The notes beneath the pieces were generated by a model. The model was given only the letters and a program-made list of their open reading frames with translations. It was not told where the DNA came from and did no database searches. A stretch of DNA of 64,000 nucleotides from Akkermansiaceae bacterium (GTDB taxonomy: Bacteria; Verrucomicrobiota; Verrucomicrobiia; Verrucomicrobiales; DEV007): the NCBI GenBank assembly GCA_024233005.1, contig JACKQE010000008.1, positions 124,001-188,000 on the forward strand, written 5' to 3'. Positions 53,901 to 62,757 of the stretch are shown here, piece after piece (the stretch's first letter is position 1; each line of letters opens with the position of its first letter). The position numbers were made by a program, and so were the translations under genes.

Positions 53901-54481
53901 TCGCCGGTCTCCTCAGCAACCGTCTTTACGGTCCCTCGGTGCGTCCCGAGCAGCCCAAGCTGGGCTTGAGTGCGGCCTTCGGTGGGGCGATCGATTGGCA
54001 GGTCAGCACCGGGGCCGACAAATATCGCCGCGGGCTCTACACCGAGTGGCGGCGCACCAATCCCTACCCCAGCATGATCACTTTTGACGCCCCGAACCGG
54101 GAGGTCTGCACCGTCCGGCGCGTCCGGACGAACACGCCGCTGCAGGCGCTGGTCACGATGAATGATCCCGTCTACATCGAGGCCGCCCAGGCTCTGGCCC
54201 GGAAGGTCATGAAGGAGGGGGGAGCATCTCCGGACGGCCGCATCGGCAAGCTCTTTGCCCTCTGTCTCTCACGGCCTCCCTCCCCTGACGAGGTGGCGGC
54301 ATTGGCCCATTTGGCCGAGACTTCGCTTGCCCATTATCGCACCCGGCCCGACAAGGCTATGGAAATGGCCACCCAACCGCTCGGAGCCCTGCCCGGGGGG
54401 ATGGAACCTGCCGAAGCCGCCGCCTGGACCAACGTCTCCAGTGTGGTCCTCAATCTGGACGAGGTCCTGATGAAACGCTAA
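50999..54481 (+). CDS. Planctomycete-type cytochrome c protein with discoidin-like domain (module 2)
   Basis: 1160 aa, signal peptide MMTLSSSFSLVGFVALLAVP. PSCyt1 has CFTCHGPDAAERKADLRLDT (about 40-115), and DUF1549 (about 140-340) ends in CAQCHTHKYDPISQKEYFAS. The middle (about 500-640) looks like an F5/8 type C (discoidin) carbohydrate-binding domain, with DQWWEVDLKAEAPVDRIVVW. DUF1553 follows (about 830-1150; VNRFWEHLFGIGLV, RTNTPLQALVTMNDPVY). Its binding domain differs from the LamG domain of module 1, which may direct the two modules to different polymers. The partner gene starts 26 bp later. Confidence 0.9.
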   Translation: MMTLSSSFSLVGFVALLAVPAAMPPGLHAGEIDFNRDVRPILSNACFTCHGPDAAERKADLRLDTSAGALADLGGYAAVVPGKPEKSEALVRLLSKDPDEIMPPPKSGKHISPREIEILRAWIAGGADYQKHWAYEVPVRSPLPTVKDPAWPRRELDHYILARLDAEGLRPQPEADRATLARRVALDLTGLPPSPEEVAALVADASPGAYEAYVARQLKKPSYGEHWARMWLDLSRYADSAGYADDPLRTIWPFRDYVIRSFNENKPFDQFTIEQLAGDLLPNPTEEQLKATAFHRNTMTNSEGGTNDEEFRNAAVIDRVNTTWSVWMGSSMACAQCHTHKYDPISQKEYFASFAFFNQSEDADRKDEAPVLEFFTEDQKAERSRLEAEISALDQALKTPTPSLLAAQSKWEAAFPMELAWQTPRPLAVTAASGSLPSIQPDGAILVGGPLPDQETTEVTLPLEPGKLAALRLEALADAALPGQGPGRAGGNFVLSGISASLHPPGGGRVSGRYVRVELPVEGSFLHLAEVQAFSGPDNLAVKGLASQSTTGFGGEAGRANDGNTDGDYRKNSVSHTNGGKDQWWEVDLKAEAPVDRIVVWNRTDGDTAARMKGYRVILLDAKRQPVWESGEAAVPEPSRELALSGVRPVAFSAALADHEQSGYPAADLVAAGDPKKPGKGWAIGGGTGKSHTLTLLAKQPIDVPAGSRLVVRLDQKDSAKGHLLGRFRLGVTADPRVGTQARTPAPILGILAKKGETRSEADRQALTAYYLKDIAPDLAKERTRRAEATKALAAVKPSTVPIMRELPKEKGRVTHVQIRGNFENLEDEVGPGVPAVFHPLPADLPPNRLALAKWLVDERNPLTSRVIVNRFWEHLFGIGLVRTSEEFGTQGELPSHPALLDWLATEFVRSGWNMQHLLTEIVTSATYRQSSRVTPELYDRDPDNRLLARGPRFRLSAEMVRDQALAVAGLLSNRLYGPSVRPEQPKLGLSAAFGGAIDWQVSTGADKYRRGLYTEWRRTNPYPSMITFDAPNREVCTVRRVRTNTPLQALVTMNDPVYIEAAQALARKVMKEGGASPDGRIGKLFALCLSRPPSPDEVAALAHLAETSLAHYRTRPDKAMEMATQPLGALPGGMEPAEAAAWTNVSSVVLNLDEVLMKR

Positions 54482-54507
54482 TTTTCCACCAGCCCTCCTG
54501 TTCCCCC

Positions 54508-55962
54508 ATGAATCCCCGTTTGGAAACTCTTCAGCACACGACCCGGCGCCAGTTCCTTGGCAATGCCGGGCAGTTTTCCCTTGGTGCCATCGCCCTTCAT
54601 GCCATGAAGGACCAGGCTCGAGGCGGGGACATCATCAGTCAGGGGGATCCGATGGCCCCTCGGCGACCTCATTTTCCTCCCAAGGCCAAGCGAGTCATTT
54701 ACCTGCACATGTCAGGCGCCCCGCCACACCTCGACCTCTGGGATTACAAGCCGGAACTGGTGAAGCGTGACGGTCAGGACTGTCCGGATGAGTTCCTCAA
54801 AGGTCGCCGGTTTGCGTTCACTTCGGGAGTGCCCAAGTTGATGGGAACGCCGCGGACCTTCTCCCAGCACGGGAGGGGAGGGATCTGGATGTCCGACGCC
54901 ATTCCCAACTTTCACGCAATCGCCGACGAGATGTGTGTCATCAAATCGATGCACACCGATCAGTTCAATCATGCCCCGGCGGAGTTGCTGCTCTTTACCG
55001 GGTCCGCGCGGCAGGGGCGTCCCTCGATGGGAGCTTGGGCGAGCTACGGTCTCGGGACTGAGAATGCCGACCTTCCGGGGTTTGTGGTGCTCATTTCATC
55101 CGGTGTGCAGCCCAGCGGCGGGCAGGGGGTCTGGGGCAGCGGCTTCCTTCCCTCCGTCTACCAAGGGGTGCAATGCCGTTCCAAAGGCGACCCTGTGCTC
55201 TACGTCAGCGACCCCGCCGGGATGAGCCGCGATCTGCGGCGGCAATCCCTGGATGTGCTGCGGGATCTCAACCAGCTCCAGGCGAACGAACTCGGGCATC
55301 CGGAGACCCTGACCCGCATCGCCCAGTATGAGCTGGCTTTCCGCATGCAGGCTTCGGTTCCGGAAGCCATGGACATCTCCAAGGAACCGGCCTCGGTTCT
55401 GGAAGCCTATGGCGCCAAGCCCGGCGAATCCAGCTTTGCCAACAACTGCCTCCTGGCCCGGCGACTTGCCGAGAAGGACGTCCGGTTCATCCAGCTCTTT
55501 GACTGGGGTTGGGATTTCCATGGCACCGGGGAGTCCACCGGATTGAGAGAAGGCCTGACCAACAAGTGTGCCACGATGGACAAACCGATTGCGGCCTTGA
55601 TCAATGACCTCAAGGAGAGAGGCCTGCTGGACGACACTCTGGTGGTCTGGAGCGGTGAGTTCGGCCGCACGCCTTTCCGGGAAGGCCGCACCGCCAAGAG
55701 CAAAGTGCTGGGACGGGATCACTATCCGGATTGTTTTGCCACCTTCATGGCCGGAGCCGGAGTGAAGCGCGGATTTACGATGGGGGAAACCGATGATTTG
55801 GGCTTTTCCGTCGTGGAGGACAAAGTTCACGTCCACGATCTGCAGGCCACCATCATGCACCTGCTGGGATTCGATCACACCCAGTTGACCTACCGGTTCC
55901 AGGGGCGCGATTTCCGTCTCACCGACGTCCACGGCAGCATCATCCGCAAGGCCCTGGCGTGA
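54508..55962 (+). CDS. DUF1501 (sulfatase-like) protein, partner of module 2
   Basis: 484 aa. The N-terminus has TRRQFLGNAGQFSLGAIALH, a Tat-type signal. Family marks are KRVIYLHMSGAPPHLDLWDY, DVRFIQLFDWGWDFHG, LVVWSGEFGR and KVHVHDLQATIMHLLGFDHT. The domain content is the same as its homologues in modules 1 and 3. It is co-oriented and probably co-transcribed with the upstream gene. Enzyme activity is not proven for the family. Confidence 0.9.
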   Translation: MNPRLETLQHTTRRQFLGNAGQFSLGAIALHAMKDQARGGDIISQGDPMAPRRPHFPPKAKRVIYLHMSGAPPHLDLWDYKPELVKRDGQDCPDEFLKGRRFAFTSGVPKLMGTPRTFSQHGRGGIWMSDAIPNFHAIADEMCVIKSMHTDQFNHAPAELLLFTGSARQGRPSMGAWASYGLGTENADLPGFVVLISSGVQPSGGQGVWGSGFLPSVYQGVQCRSKGDPVLYVSDPAGMSRDLRRQSLDVLRDLNQLQANELGHPETLTRIAQYELAFRMQASVPEAMDISKEPASVLEAYGAKPGESSFANNCLLARRLAEKDVRFIQLFDWGWDFHGTGESTGLREGLTNKCATMDKPIAALINDLKERGLLDDTLVVWSGEFGRTPFREGRTAKSKVLGRDHYPDCFATFMAGAGVKRGFTMGETDDLGFSVVEDKVHVHDLQATIMHLLGFDHTQLTYRFQGRDFRLTDVHGSIIRKALA

Positions 55963-56033
55963 ACTCACCGACAATGTGCGGCGCCGGTTTGTCGTGATGG
56001 CGGCGCCGTGGATTCTGCCCGAGGGTGGGGCTT

Positions 56034-57296
56034 TCAACCGAGGGCTTGCTTGACCACGGCCATGCTTTCACGTTGGCGGCGGTGCACCTTGGCGAGGCCT
56101 TCAGAGGCCTTTGCTTTGGCGCTCGCTGGATCCTTGGCCATCGCCAGGACCGCCGACACAATCCGACGCACATCCTCTTCCCGATCAAGGTCAAACAACC
56201 AGTCTCCCAGGCCGATGTCGCGCCACATGAATCCCTTGCTCGTCTGTTCGGCCCAGCGGCAGACGATGGCCGGCACTCCGTTGCCAATGCACATGATCGG
56301 GCTGTGCATTTCATTGCCGAAGAGGCCGGCACTCCGGACATAGGTGCTCACGGCTTCACCGGTCAGCCAATAATCCGGGCGCCAGACCACCCTCGCCTTC
56401 ACATCCTCCGGCAGGGGATCGACGAGCATTTCTTTGCCGACCGCCATCTGGGTCCGGTCTTCGGGGCAGACGAGGATCTTGAGTTTCGTTTCACGAACCA
56501 CCCGCACGATGGCTTCGCGCAGTTGGGCATGGTCGTGCTCCTTCATGGCCTCGTTTCGCGCCTGCTTCACGGGATCCATCGCCGCCTTTTTTTCGGGGAT
56601 GGTCCAATACGGGGTGTACCGCAGCCGGGGGATGCAGCAGAGGAATTCTCCCGGGACGAGGCCGTGTTTTTGCAGAAATGCGTCCGCCGCCGCATCGTCC
56701 CGCAGATCCACCGCAAAAGCCCCGTCTGGGGCGAATTCCATCACGGGGGAGGTGCACCCTTTGTCCTTGGCCAATTGAAGGGAGACGGAGTCCCTGAAAA
56801 ACACAAAGCGGGCTTGGCTCAGCACGGCGATGGTTTTCGAAAATTTGTCTTCCGGGGTCGGTTGTGTGGAAGCGGAGCCGGTCATCGGCAGGGTGATGCC
56901 GTAAATGCCGTATGGTTTGCCGGTTTTTTCCCGCCAGCGCACCACGTCGTTTTCCGCCACCAAGGACGGTCCCGAACTGTGGAGGAGGAAATCGCATTCT
57001 TCGAAGGCGTTGTCCAGGTCCCCGCGACCTTTCACAATGGACACTTTGGGAAACCGGGCCCGAAGCATCTCTTCGACGCCGTTGTCCACTTTGCTCGGCC
57101 AAAGCCGCACTTCCACTCCGGGCAGGTGCTCCTCGAGCAGTCGCAGCACTCCCGGGGTGTGGCCGATGTCCCCGATATTCACCGTCTGCCAGGAGGACCG
57201 GAGGAGCAGCCTCCGGGGTCGGTCTTCACCATGGGCGGGCAGGGAGGTTAGGACAACGCTTGCCAGGGAGGCATTGAGAAAATCACGACGTAGCAT
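56034..57296 (-). CDS. Polysaccharide pyruvyl transferase family protein with a signal sequence
   Basis: 420 aa. The N-terminus MLRRDFLNASLASVVLTSLP is a Tat-type signal, so the enzyme may be exported. It has the two-Rossmann GT-B-like pyruvyl transferase fold: NIGDIGHTPGVLRLLEEHLP at the start and FRDSVSLQLAKDKGCTSPVM with APDGAFAVDL at the domain junction. The C-terminal half has AVSTYVRSAGLFGNEMHSPI. Family members transfer pyruvate from phosphoenolpyruvate to sugars and are cytosolic, so an exported form lacks an obvious donor. It may have another function. Confidence 0.82.
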   Translation of the reverse strand: MLRRDFLNASLASVVLTSLPAHGEDRPRRLLLRSSWQTVNIGDIGHTPGVLRLLEEHLPGVEVRLWPSKVDNGVEEMLRARFPKVSIVKGRGDLDNAFEECDFLLHSSGPSLVAENDVVRWREKTGKPYGIYGITLPMTGSASTQPTPEDKFSKTIAVLSQARFVFFRDSVSLQLAKDKGCTSPVMEFAPDGAFAVDLRDDAAADAFLQKHGLVPGEFLCCIPRLRYTPYWTIPEKKAAMDPVKQARNEAMKEHDHAQLREAIVRVVRETKLKILVCPEDRTQMAVGKEMLVDPLPEDVKARVVWRPDYWLTGEAVSTYVRSAGLFGNEMHSPIMCIGNGVPAIVCRWAEQTSKGFMWRDIGLGDWLFDLDREEDVRRIVSAVLAMAKDPASAKAKASEGLAKVHRRQRESMAVVKQALG

Positions 57297-57444
57297 GCCG
57301 CCACTTTCGAACGGCGCCCGGGAGGAATCAAGCAGGACCTTTTTTCCCGTGACCGGGGGGCGTCCGGGGGGAGAGGATGCGCGTAGGTTTTTGGAGGGCT
57401 TGGATTTGATTCGGGCCCGTTCCCAACCTCAGCTTCCCTCTGTC

Positions 57445-58422
57445 ATGAAAACGAATCAACTGCTCTTGATCTGTGTTGGGTGTCTGTGGGCCGGCGCCCT
57501 TGAGGCGGCGGAATCCCTCTCGGCCTCGGTGGATCTTGATCACGATGGCCGGAAGGAAAAGGTCCTCTGGCAGAAGTTCGCGGAAACAGAAAACGACGGA
57601 TCATTTTTCCAGATTGTGGTTCTCGACGCCGGCGGAGGCATCCTCTGGGAAGGTCCGAAGAAGGCGGACGCCGGCAATCCCCTGGTGTTTGGCCGGTGGC
57701 ATTTTGGGATCAGCCTGCCCCAACTGGTGGCCGACATTGATGGCGACGGAGAGGTCGAACTGGTCGCTCCGGCGCCTCAGGGTGACGTCTCGCCGACGGC
57801 GTTCCGGGTGCTGCGTTGGAGCGGTGGACGCTTCGTCTCGGTGCGGACCGCGCAGTTGCTGGAGTCTCCCCGGGGCTCGGGGAAATTCCCTTGGTCGAAC
57901 ACGTCCGACTACGAAGGCACTTGGGTGAATGCTTTCCTCGGAGCGAATGCGGATGGCTCCTTGAAGGTCGAACTCTTTGACTACCAGGGAGGGGAGTCTG
58001 TCCGCGGCGGGGTGGTTCACCTGGCGTTGACAGACCAGGGCTACAAGATCTCACGCTGGGTCAAGCCGCTCGCCGTTCTCTCCGACGAACCGGAGGCGCC
58101 CGATCGTCTGACTGGTTCTGTTGTCTACCGGGCCCATCTCGGGAAGGGGGATCATCTCAATTCCAGTGGCATGCGACTCAAATCCGTCGGGGAAATTCTG
58201 CGGCAGGACCGGGCCAACTATTACGGTGGCCGGGGAGACGATGAGGACACCGCGGATGAGAGGTTCCGCACCCGGGAGGGACGGGAGCGGATGGACAAGC
58301 TGGGGGTTGTCCCCGTCGACACGGATGAGGCGTCCCTCCGGGAGACCATCCTGCATGGAACGCCGGTGGTCGAGGTCGAAGTGACCCAAACTCAACTGAA
58401 GGTCAGGATCGTGGCGCCTTGA
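57445..58422 (+). CDS. Exported FG-GAP-like (VCBS) repeat protein of unknown function
   Basis: 325 aa from ATG 57445, signal peptide MKTNQLLLICVGCLWAGALE. Two calcium-binding-like segments, DLDHDGRKEKVLW and DIDGDGEVELVAP, resemble FG-GAP/VCBS integrin-type blades. A further YNLR-like tail (TPVVEVEVTQTQLKVRIVAP) follows. It may be a small beta-propeller-like extracellular protein. It converges with the module-3 DUF1501 gene 18 bp away. Confidence 0.7.
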   Translation: MKTNQLLLICVGCLWAGALEAAESLSASVDLDHDGRKEKVLWQKFAETENDGSFFQIVVLDAGGGILWEGPKKADAGNPLVFGRWHFGISLPQLVADIDGDGEVELVAPAPQGDVSPTAFRVLRWSGGRFVSVRTAQLLESPRGSGKFPWSNTSDYEGTWVNAFLGANADGSLKVELFDYQGGESVRGGVVHLALTDQGYKISRWVKPLAVLSDEPEAPDRLTGSVVYRAHLGKGDHLNSSGMRLKSVGEILRQDRANYYGGRGDDEDTADERFRTREGRERMDKLGVVPVDTDEASLRETILHGTPVVEVEVTQTQLKVRIVAP

Positions 58423-58440
58423 GTCGCAGCCTGGACGGCC

Positions 58441-59799
58441 TCAGGCCAGCACACCCTGAACGACTTGGCCGGCAACGTCCGTGAGCCGGAAATCGCGACC
58501 GGCGTGGCGGAAGGTGAGTTGCTCGTGATCCAACCCCAGGAGGTGAAGCATGGTGGCGTGGAGATCGTGCAGGTGCACCGGATTTTCCACCGCTTCGTAG
58601 CCGTGCTCATCCGTGGCACCATAGGCCGTGCCGGCCTTCACTCCGGCTCCGGCAAGCCACATGGTGTACCCCTTGTTGTTATGCCCACGGCCATCCTGGG
58701 TGGGATCATCCGGAGTGCGTCCAAATTCTCCACCCCAAATCACAAGGGTTTCCTCAAGCAGTCCCCGCTGGGAGAGATCCGTAAGCAGACCCGCGATGGG
58801 GCGGTCAATCTGGGAGCAGGCTTTGGGCATCAGGCTGGAGACAAAGCCATGGTGGTCCCAGTCCTCGTGGGTGATTTCGACAAAACGCACCCCGGCTTCG
58901 GAAAGCCTCCGTGCCAGGAGACACTGCCGGCCGAAATCGTCCGTCGTTCCCTGGCCGATGCCATAAAGATCGAGGGTGCGTTGGTTTTCTCCGGCCAGAT
59001 CCATCAACCCGGGCAACTCCGCCTGCATGCGGTAGGACAGTTCGTAGGACTCGATGGCCCCCTCAAGGCGTCCGTCATGCTCCTGGCCTTCGGTGAATCG
59101 TTCGTTCAACGTCTGCAGAAAATCCAATTGCCGCCGCTGGGCCGGGAGGGTCAGTCGGGGACTGGTCAGATTGCCGATCCGGGCGCTTTTCATGGGCTTT
59201 CCGGCTTCGCCGATGCTGGTGGCCCGGTAAGTCGCTGGGAGGAAGGCGCTGCCATAGTAGCGGCTCCCTCCGAGGGCGCTGAGGGGCTTGAGGGCAATGA
59301 ATCCGGGCAGATTGGCGTTTTCCGTGCCCAGCCCGTAGCTGATCCACGAACCCATGGAGGGACGGAGAAACTGGAAGCTGCCGGTGTGGAGTTGCTCCAG
59401 GGCCTGGGGATGATTCTCATTGTCCGTCCGCATGCTCCGCACCACACACAGCCGGTCCGCATGGCGGGCGGTCTCGGGAAGCAGTTCGCTCACCCAGAGG
59501 CCGCTGTTCCCTTGCTGATGGAAGGCCCACTGACTTCCGAAGAGGAACGCTTTGGGATTGCGGCCCGGTTTCAGATTGTCCGCATTCAGCTTGGGCTTGT
59601 AGTCGAACGTTTCCATCTGGGAAGGGCCGCCCCTCATGCAAAGGAAGATGACCCGCTTGGCCCGGGCCGGAAAGTGGGAGCGCTTCGGCGCGAGAGGACC
59701 GCCGGCTGCCTGGGCCTCGCTGCTCGCAAGGGCGGAGAAGGCGGCATAGGCGAAGCCCGTCGAGAGACCCTGGAGGAACTGGCGGCGTGAAGGGATCAT
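58441..59799 (-). CDS. DUF1501 (sulfatase-like) protein, partner of module 3
   Basis: 452 aa from ATG 59799. The signal MIPSRRQFLQGLSTGFAYAA is of Tat type. It has the marks KRVIFLCMRGGPSQMETFDY, GVRFVEITHEDWDHHG, LVIWGGEFGR and NPVHLHDLHATMLHLLGLDH. Here the partner DUF1549 gene lies upstream on the same strand and reads first, as in modules 1 and 2, with a gap of 13 bp to this start. It belongs to the third copy of the same two-gene unit. Confidence 0.88.
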   Translation of the reverse strand: MIPSRRQFLQGLSTGFAYAAFSALASSEAQAAGGPLAPKRSHFPARAKRVIFLCMRGGPSQMETFDYKPKLNADNLKPGRNPKAFLFGSQWAFHQQGNSGLWVSELLPETARHADRLCVVRSMRTDNENHPQALEQLHTGSFQFLRPSMGSWISYGLGTENANLPGFIALKPLSALGGSRYYGSAFLPATYRATSIGEAGKPMKSARIGNLTSPRLTLPAQRRQLDFLQTLNERFTEGQEHDGRLEGAIESYELSYRMQAELPGLMDLAGENQRTLDLYGIGQGTTDDFGRQCLLARRLSEAGVRFVEITHEDWDHHGFVSSLMPKACSQIDRPIAGLLTDLSQRGLLEETLVIWGGEFGRTPDDPTQDGRGHNNKGYTMWLAGAGVKAGTAYGATDEHGYEAVENPVHLHDLHATMLHLLGLDHEQLTFRHAGRDFRLTDVAGQVVQGVLA

Positions 59800-59812
59800 C
59801 AAATGCGGGGCG

Positions 59813-62023
59813 TTAAGGGAGAAAGCGGAACTCCGTGCCGGCGAGGACGGCTTGGCACAGGCTTGTCCAGGCCGACATTTCAAGGGATTCTTCGGTCACC
59901 CCCGGGGCCAGTCCGACGGGCATGGCGAGGTAAGCTTTCGCGGCGGCGCGTTCCTCGATTGCCATGGGGCGTCCCAAGGCCAGCAGACTGAGGCGTTCCA
60001 AGCGCCGGTTCACATCCGAAGGTTCCTCCTCGAAGAGCCGTCGCGCGGTGTGCCGGGCCCGGTCGATGACCCAGGGGGCATTGAGCAGAAACGAGGCCTG
60101 GGTGGGAACCACGGTCTCGTCGCGGCGGCCCAGCGGGAGGCCGGGATCCGGAAAATCGAAGCATTTGAGGAACTCGGGAAGCTCCCCTCGGACCAGTGGC
60201 AGGTAGACCGAGCGGTGCTGGTGCTCCAGATCCTCCGGCAGGAAGGCGGGCTTAAAGGCGTGGAACTCCTGCTCCACCAACGGTGGCAGGCTGGCGACCA
60301 GACCTGTGCCAGGTTTCGGGGGATTCGTGTCCAGTTCGCCACTGATTTGGAGCAGCGCGTCCCGCAGGACTTCGGCTTCCAAGGCTCGCGGGAAATGGCG
60401 CCAGTGCAGCGTGTTGTCCGGATCCACGAGCCGCGGGTCCAGGGCTCCGGGAGGGGGCGGAGGGGCGGTCGAGGACAGACGGTAGGACTTGGTGAGCACG
60501 ATGGTGCGGATGAGGCGTTTTACCGACCATCCCATCTCGTGTTGAAACTGCCACGCCAGGCGGTCGAGCAGTTCCGGATGGCTGGGCCGGGAGCCATTCA
60601 TACCGAAGTCATCCGGTGTGGCGACGAGGCCCCGCCCCATGAGATGACTCCAAATCCGGTTCACCGCGACGCGGGCGGTCAGCGGATTCGCTGGATCGGT
60701 CAGCCAATCAGCCAGCTGACGGCGACCGCTTTCGCCTCCGGGGATGGTCCGGATTCCGGGGCCGGGAATGCACGGCAGACAGGCCCGGGGCACGGGATCT
60801 CCCAGATTGCCGGTCATACCCCGCACATGGAGGCGGCAATCGGTCGGGGTGGAGGCCTCGGTGGCGGAGCAGCAAAAGGCCGGCTGGGGTGGGGGATGGG
60901 TCTCCAGCGCGGTCACTTCGGCCTCCAGCGCCTTGACCTTGAGGTCCCAGTCGGCAATCTCAGCCGCCATGCGGCCGATTTCGGTAGTCAGAGCCGTGTC
61001 ATCCCGGGACGGCAGTTTTAACTGACGCTCGGCATCTGCCTTGCGGCGCACCACCCGGTAGCGGTCGGAGCGCGCTTTGTTGCGTTCCTGGGTTTTGAGC
61101 TTCAGCTGCTCCAGGTGGGCCAGTGCGGCCGGGGCCAGGCGGGCGGCCTCCGGACCGATGGCCTGGAGGGCGGAGTCATTGACCCCGCTGATCCCCATGG
61201 GTCCGTGACCATAGAGCGCTTTGGTGCTGAGAAAAATCCCGGCCAAGGCGTAGTAATCCCGTGTTGGAATGGGATCGAATTTGTGATCATGACAGCGGGC
61301 GCAAGCCACCGAGAGGCCGAGGAAGGCGCGGCTGAAGGTGTCAATCTGCTCATCGAGGTGGTCCATGACAAAGACCTCGCGTTTTGGCTCCTCGAGCGAT
61401 TTTGCTCCGAGGGCGAGAAACCCCACCGCCACCCGTGCGTCGTCGCGCGCTGGTCCGGGGGCGCGCTCAAGGAGATCACCAGCGATCTGGAGACGGGCAA
61501 ATTCATCAAAGGGCAGGTCCCGGTTGAGGGCTCCGATGACCCAGTCCCGGTAGCGCCAGGCGTGATGCCAGAGCATGTTGCGGGCTCTCCCGTTCGATTC
61601 CGCGTAGCGGGCCACATCCAGCCAATGCCGTGCCCAGCGCTCGCCGAACCGCGGGGAGGCGAGGAGACGGTCCACGGTGTCTTCGAGGACCGTCTCGCTC
61701 TCGTCAGCGAGGAAGAGCTCCCGTTCCTCCGGCGACGGGGGCAGGCCGGTCAGATCGAAGGTGAGCCGCCGCAGCAGGGTGGCGCGATCCGCCTCGGGTG
61801 CCGGATGGACCTTGCGGGACTCCATCGCGGCGAGCAGAAAGCGGTCGATCTCGCCGCTGGACCACTCGGGATTCGCGACGGTGGGCACCGCGCCTGCGAT
61901 CACCGGTCGGAGCGACCACAAGGCGCTCTCTTCTCCACCCCAGGCGAGGGATGCGGATCCCAGACAGAGCGTTGCCAGCCAAGGCGTCAGGGCATAGGAA
62001 CGACCGGGGAGAAGCATCGCCAA
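59813..62023 (-). CDS. DUF1549/DUF1553 protein without the PSCyt1 haem domain (module 3)
   Basis: 736 aa, signal peptide MAMLLPGRSYALTPWLATLC. It starts directly with DUF1549 (about 50-300; DLTGLPPSPEERELFLADES and CARCHDHKFDPIPTRDYYAL), then a coiled segment (QLKLKTQERNKARSDRYRVV) and DUF1553 (about 440-730; VNRIWSHLMGRGLVATPDDF). The N-terminal CxxCHGPDAA haem domain of modules 1 and 2 is absent. The CARCH site is retained. It would act without the first haem, or receive electrons elsewhere. Confidence 0.87.
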   Translation of the reverse strand: MAMLLPGRSYALTPWLATLCLGSASLAWGGEESALWSLRPVIAGAVPTVANPEWSSGEIDRFLLAAMESRKVHPAPEADRATLLRRLTFDLTGLPPSPEERELFLADESETVLEDTVDRLLASPRFGERWARHWLDVARYAESNGRARNMLWHHAWRYRDWVIGALNRDLPFDEFARLQIAGDLLERAPGPARDDARVAVGFLALGAKSLEEPKREVFVMDHLDEQIDTFSRAFLGLSVACARCHDHKFDPIPTRDYYALAGIFLSTKALYGHGPMGISGVNDSALQAIGPEAARLAPAALAHLEQLKLKTQERNKARSDRYRVVRRKADAERQLKLPSRDDTALTTEIGRMAAEIADWDLKVKALEAEVTALETHPPPQPAFCCSATEASTPTDCRLHVRGMTGNLGDPVPRACLPCIPGPGIRTIPGGESGRRQLADWLTDPANPLTARVAVNRIWSHLMGRGLVATPDDFGMNGSRPSHPELLDRLAWQFQHEMGWSVKRLIRTIVLTKSYRLSSTAPPPPPGALDPRLVDPDNTLHWRHFPRALEAEVLRDALLQISGELDTNPPKPGTGLVASLPPLVEQEFHAFKPAFLPEDLEHQHRSVYLPLVRGELPEFLKCFDFPDPGLPLGRRDETVVPTQASFLLNAPWVIDRARHTARRLFEEEPSDVNRRLERLSLLALGRPMAIEERAAAKAYLAMPVGLAPGVTEESLEMSAWTSLCQAVLAGTEFRFLP

Positions 62024-62102
62024 GGTTTTACCACAGGACGCGGAAAAACATCCAGTCCCTGATCAAGCCAACGGGAAGGCCTCGCCGCCTCTGCTTCCCC
62101 GA

Positions 62103-62570
62103 TCACCAAGCATTCTGGGTGATCGAGGAAATAATCGCTTCAAAAAGGGGAACCAGTCCGCACAGGCTGATGAGCAGAATGGCAAGGCTCCAGACTGTCT
62201 TTGATGAAATGGATGCGAGTCCTTCTGCCGCAGGATTTTCTTTTGCATGATAGGGTTCTGGAATGTCCTTGAAATACTCTTTTTCAATTGCTTCCAGTTT
62301 TTTCATTGTTTGCAGCTCGAACGCGGAATTGCGATGAAAATACTGCCATGACAGCAGGCCTAGTCCTGTTGCCAAGAGGCCGCTGAACACTCTGTAAAAT
62401 GTGTTGGCGCCATCGCCGAAGGCGATGTTGAAGAGAAACGCCTGGGCGGTGAAGGCGATAATGGGAGCCTGCCAAAGCAGTTGGTCGTGGGTTGCCCGTC
62501 GCAAGGCCACTGCAGCATAAACCACCCTGATGTTTTTCAGTTTCTTTTTGACCGGTTTTTTGGAATCCAT
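62103..62570 (-). CDS. Small membrane protein of unknown function
   Basis: 155 aa from ATG 62570 (MDSKKPVKKKLKNIRVVYAA), with a strongly basic N-terminus. Three hydrophobic helices, about 33-52 (LLWQAPIIAFTAQAFLFNIA), 60-78 and 127-147 (SLAILLISLCGLVPLFEAII), flank a charged helix (TMKKLEAIEKEYFKD). The layout resembles holin-like or SLATT-type small membrane proteins, which are sometimes pore-forming effectors. No family assignment is safe. Confidence 0.65.
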   Translation of the reverse strand: MDSKKPVKKKLKNIRVVYAAVALRRATHDQLLWQAPIIAFTAQAFLFNIAFGDGANTFYRVFSGLLATGLGLLSWQYFHRNSAFELQTMKKLEAIEKEYFKDIPEPYHAKENPAAEGLASISSKTVWSLAILLISLCGLVPLFEAIISSITQNAW

Positions 62571-62757
62571 CGCGCACTTTGTTGTGCGAGCGAATCCTTG
62601 TAAAGAGGCAACGTGGAGGATTCCCCGGGAATCGATCCCTGTCACTGAGCTGTCTGGTTAGCGGATCCCTGATCCTCCGCGGCGATCGTTGAATCCTTGC
62701 CAAAGTCATGCTGGGGGTTGCTTTCATGCGGGGTCTCGGCCAAAGTCTGGCACGAAG

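Noticed and set aside
62103..62570. SLATT-type defence effector for the small membrane protein near the window end
   Set aside because: Only topology is similar; there is no adjacent sensor gene such as a cyclase or reverse transcriptase.
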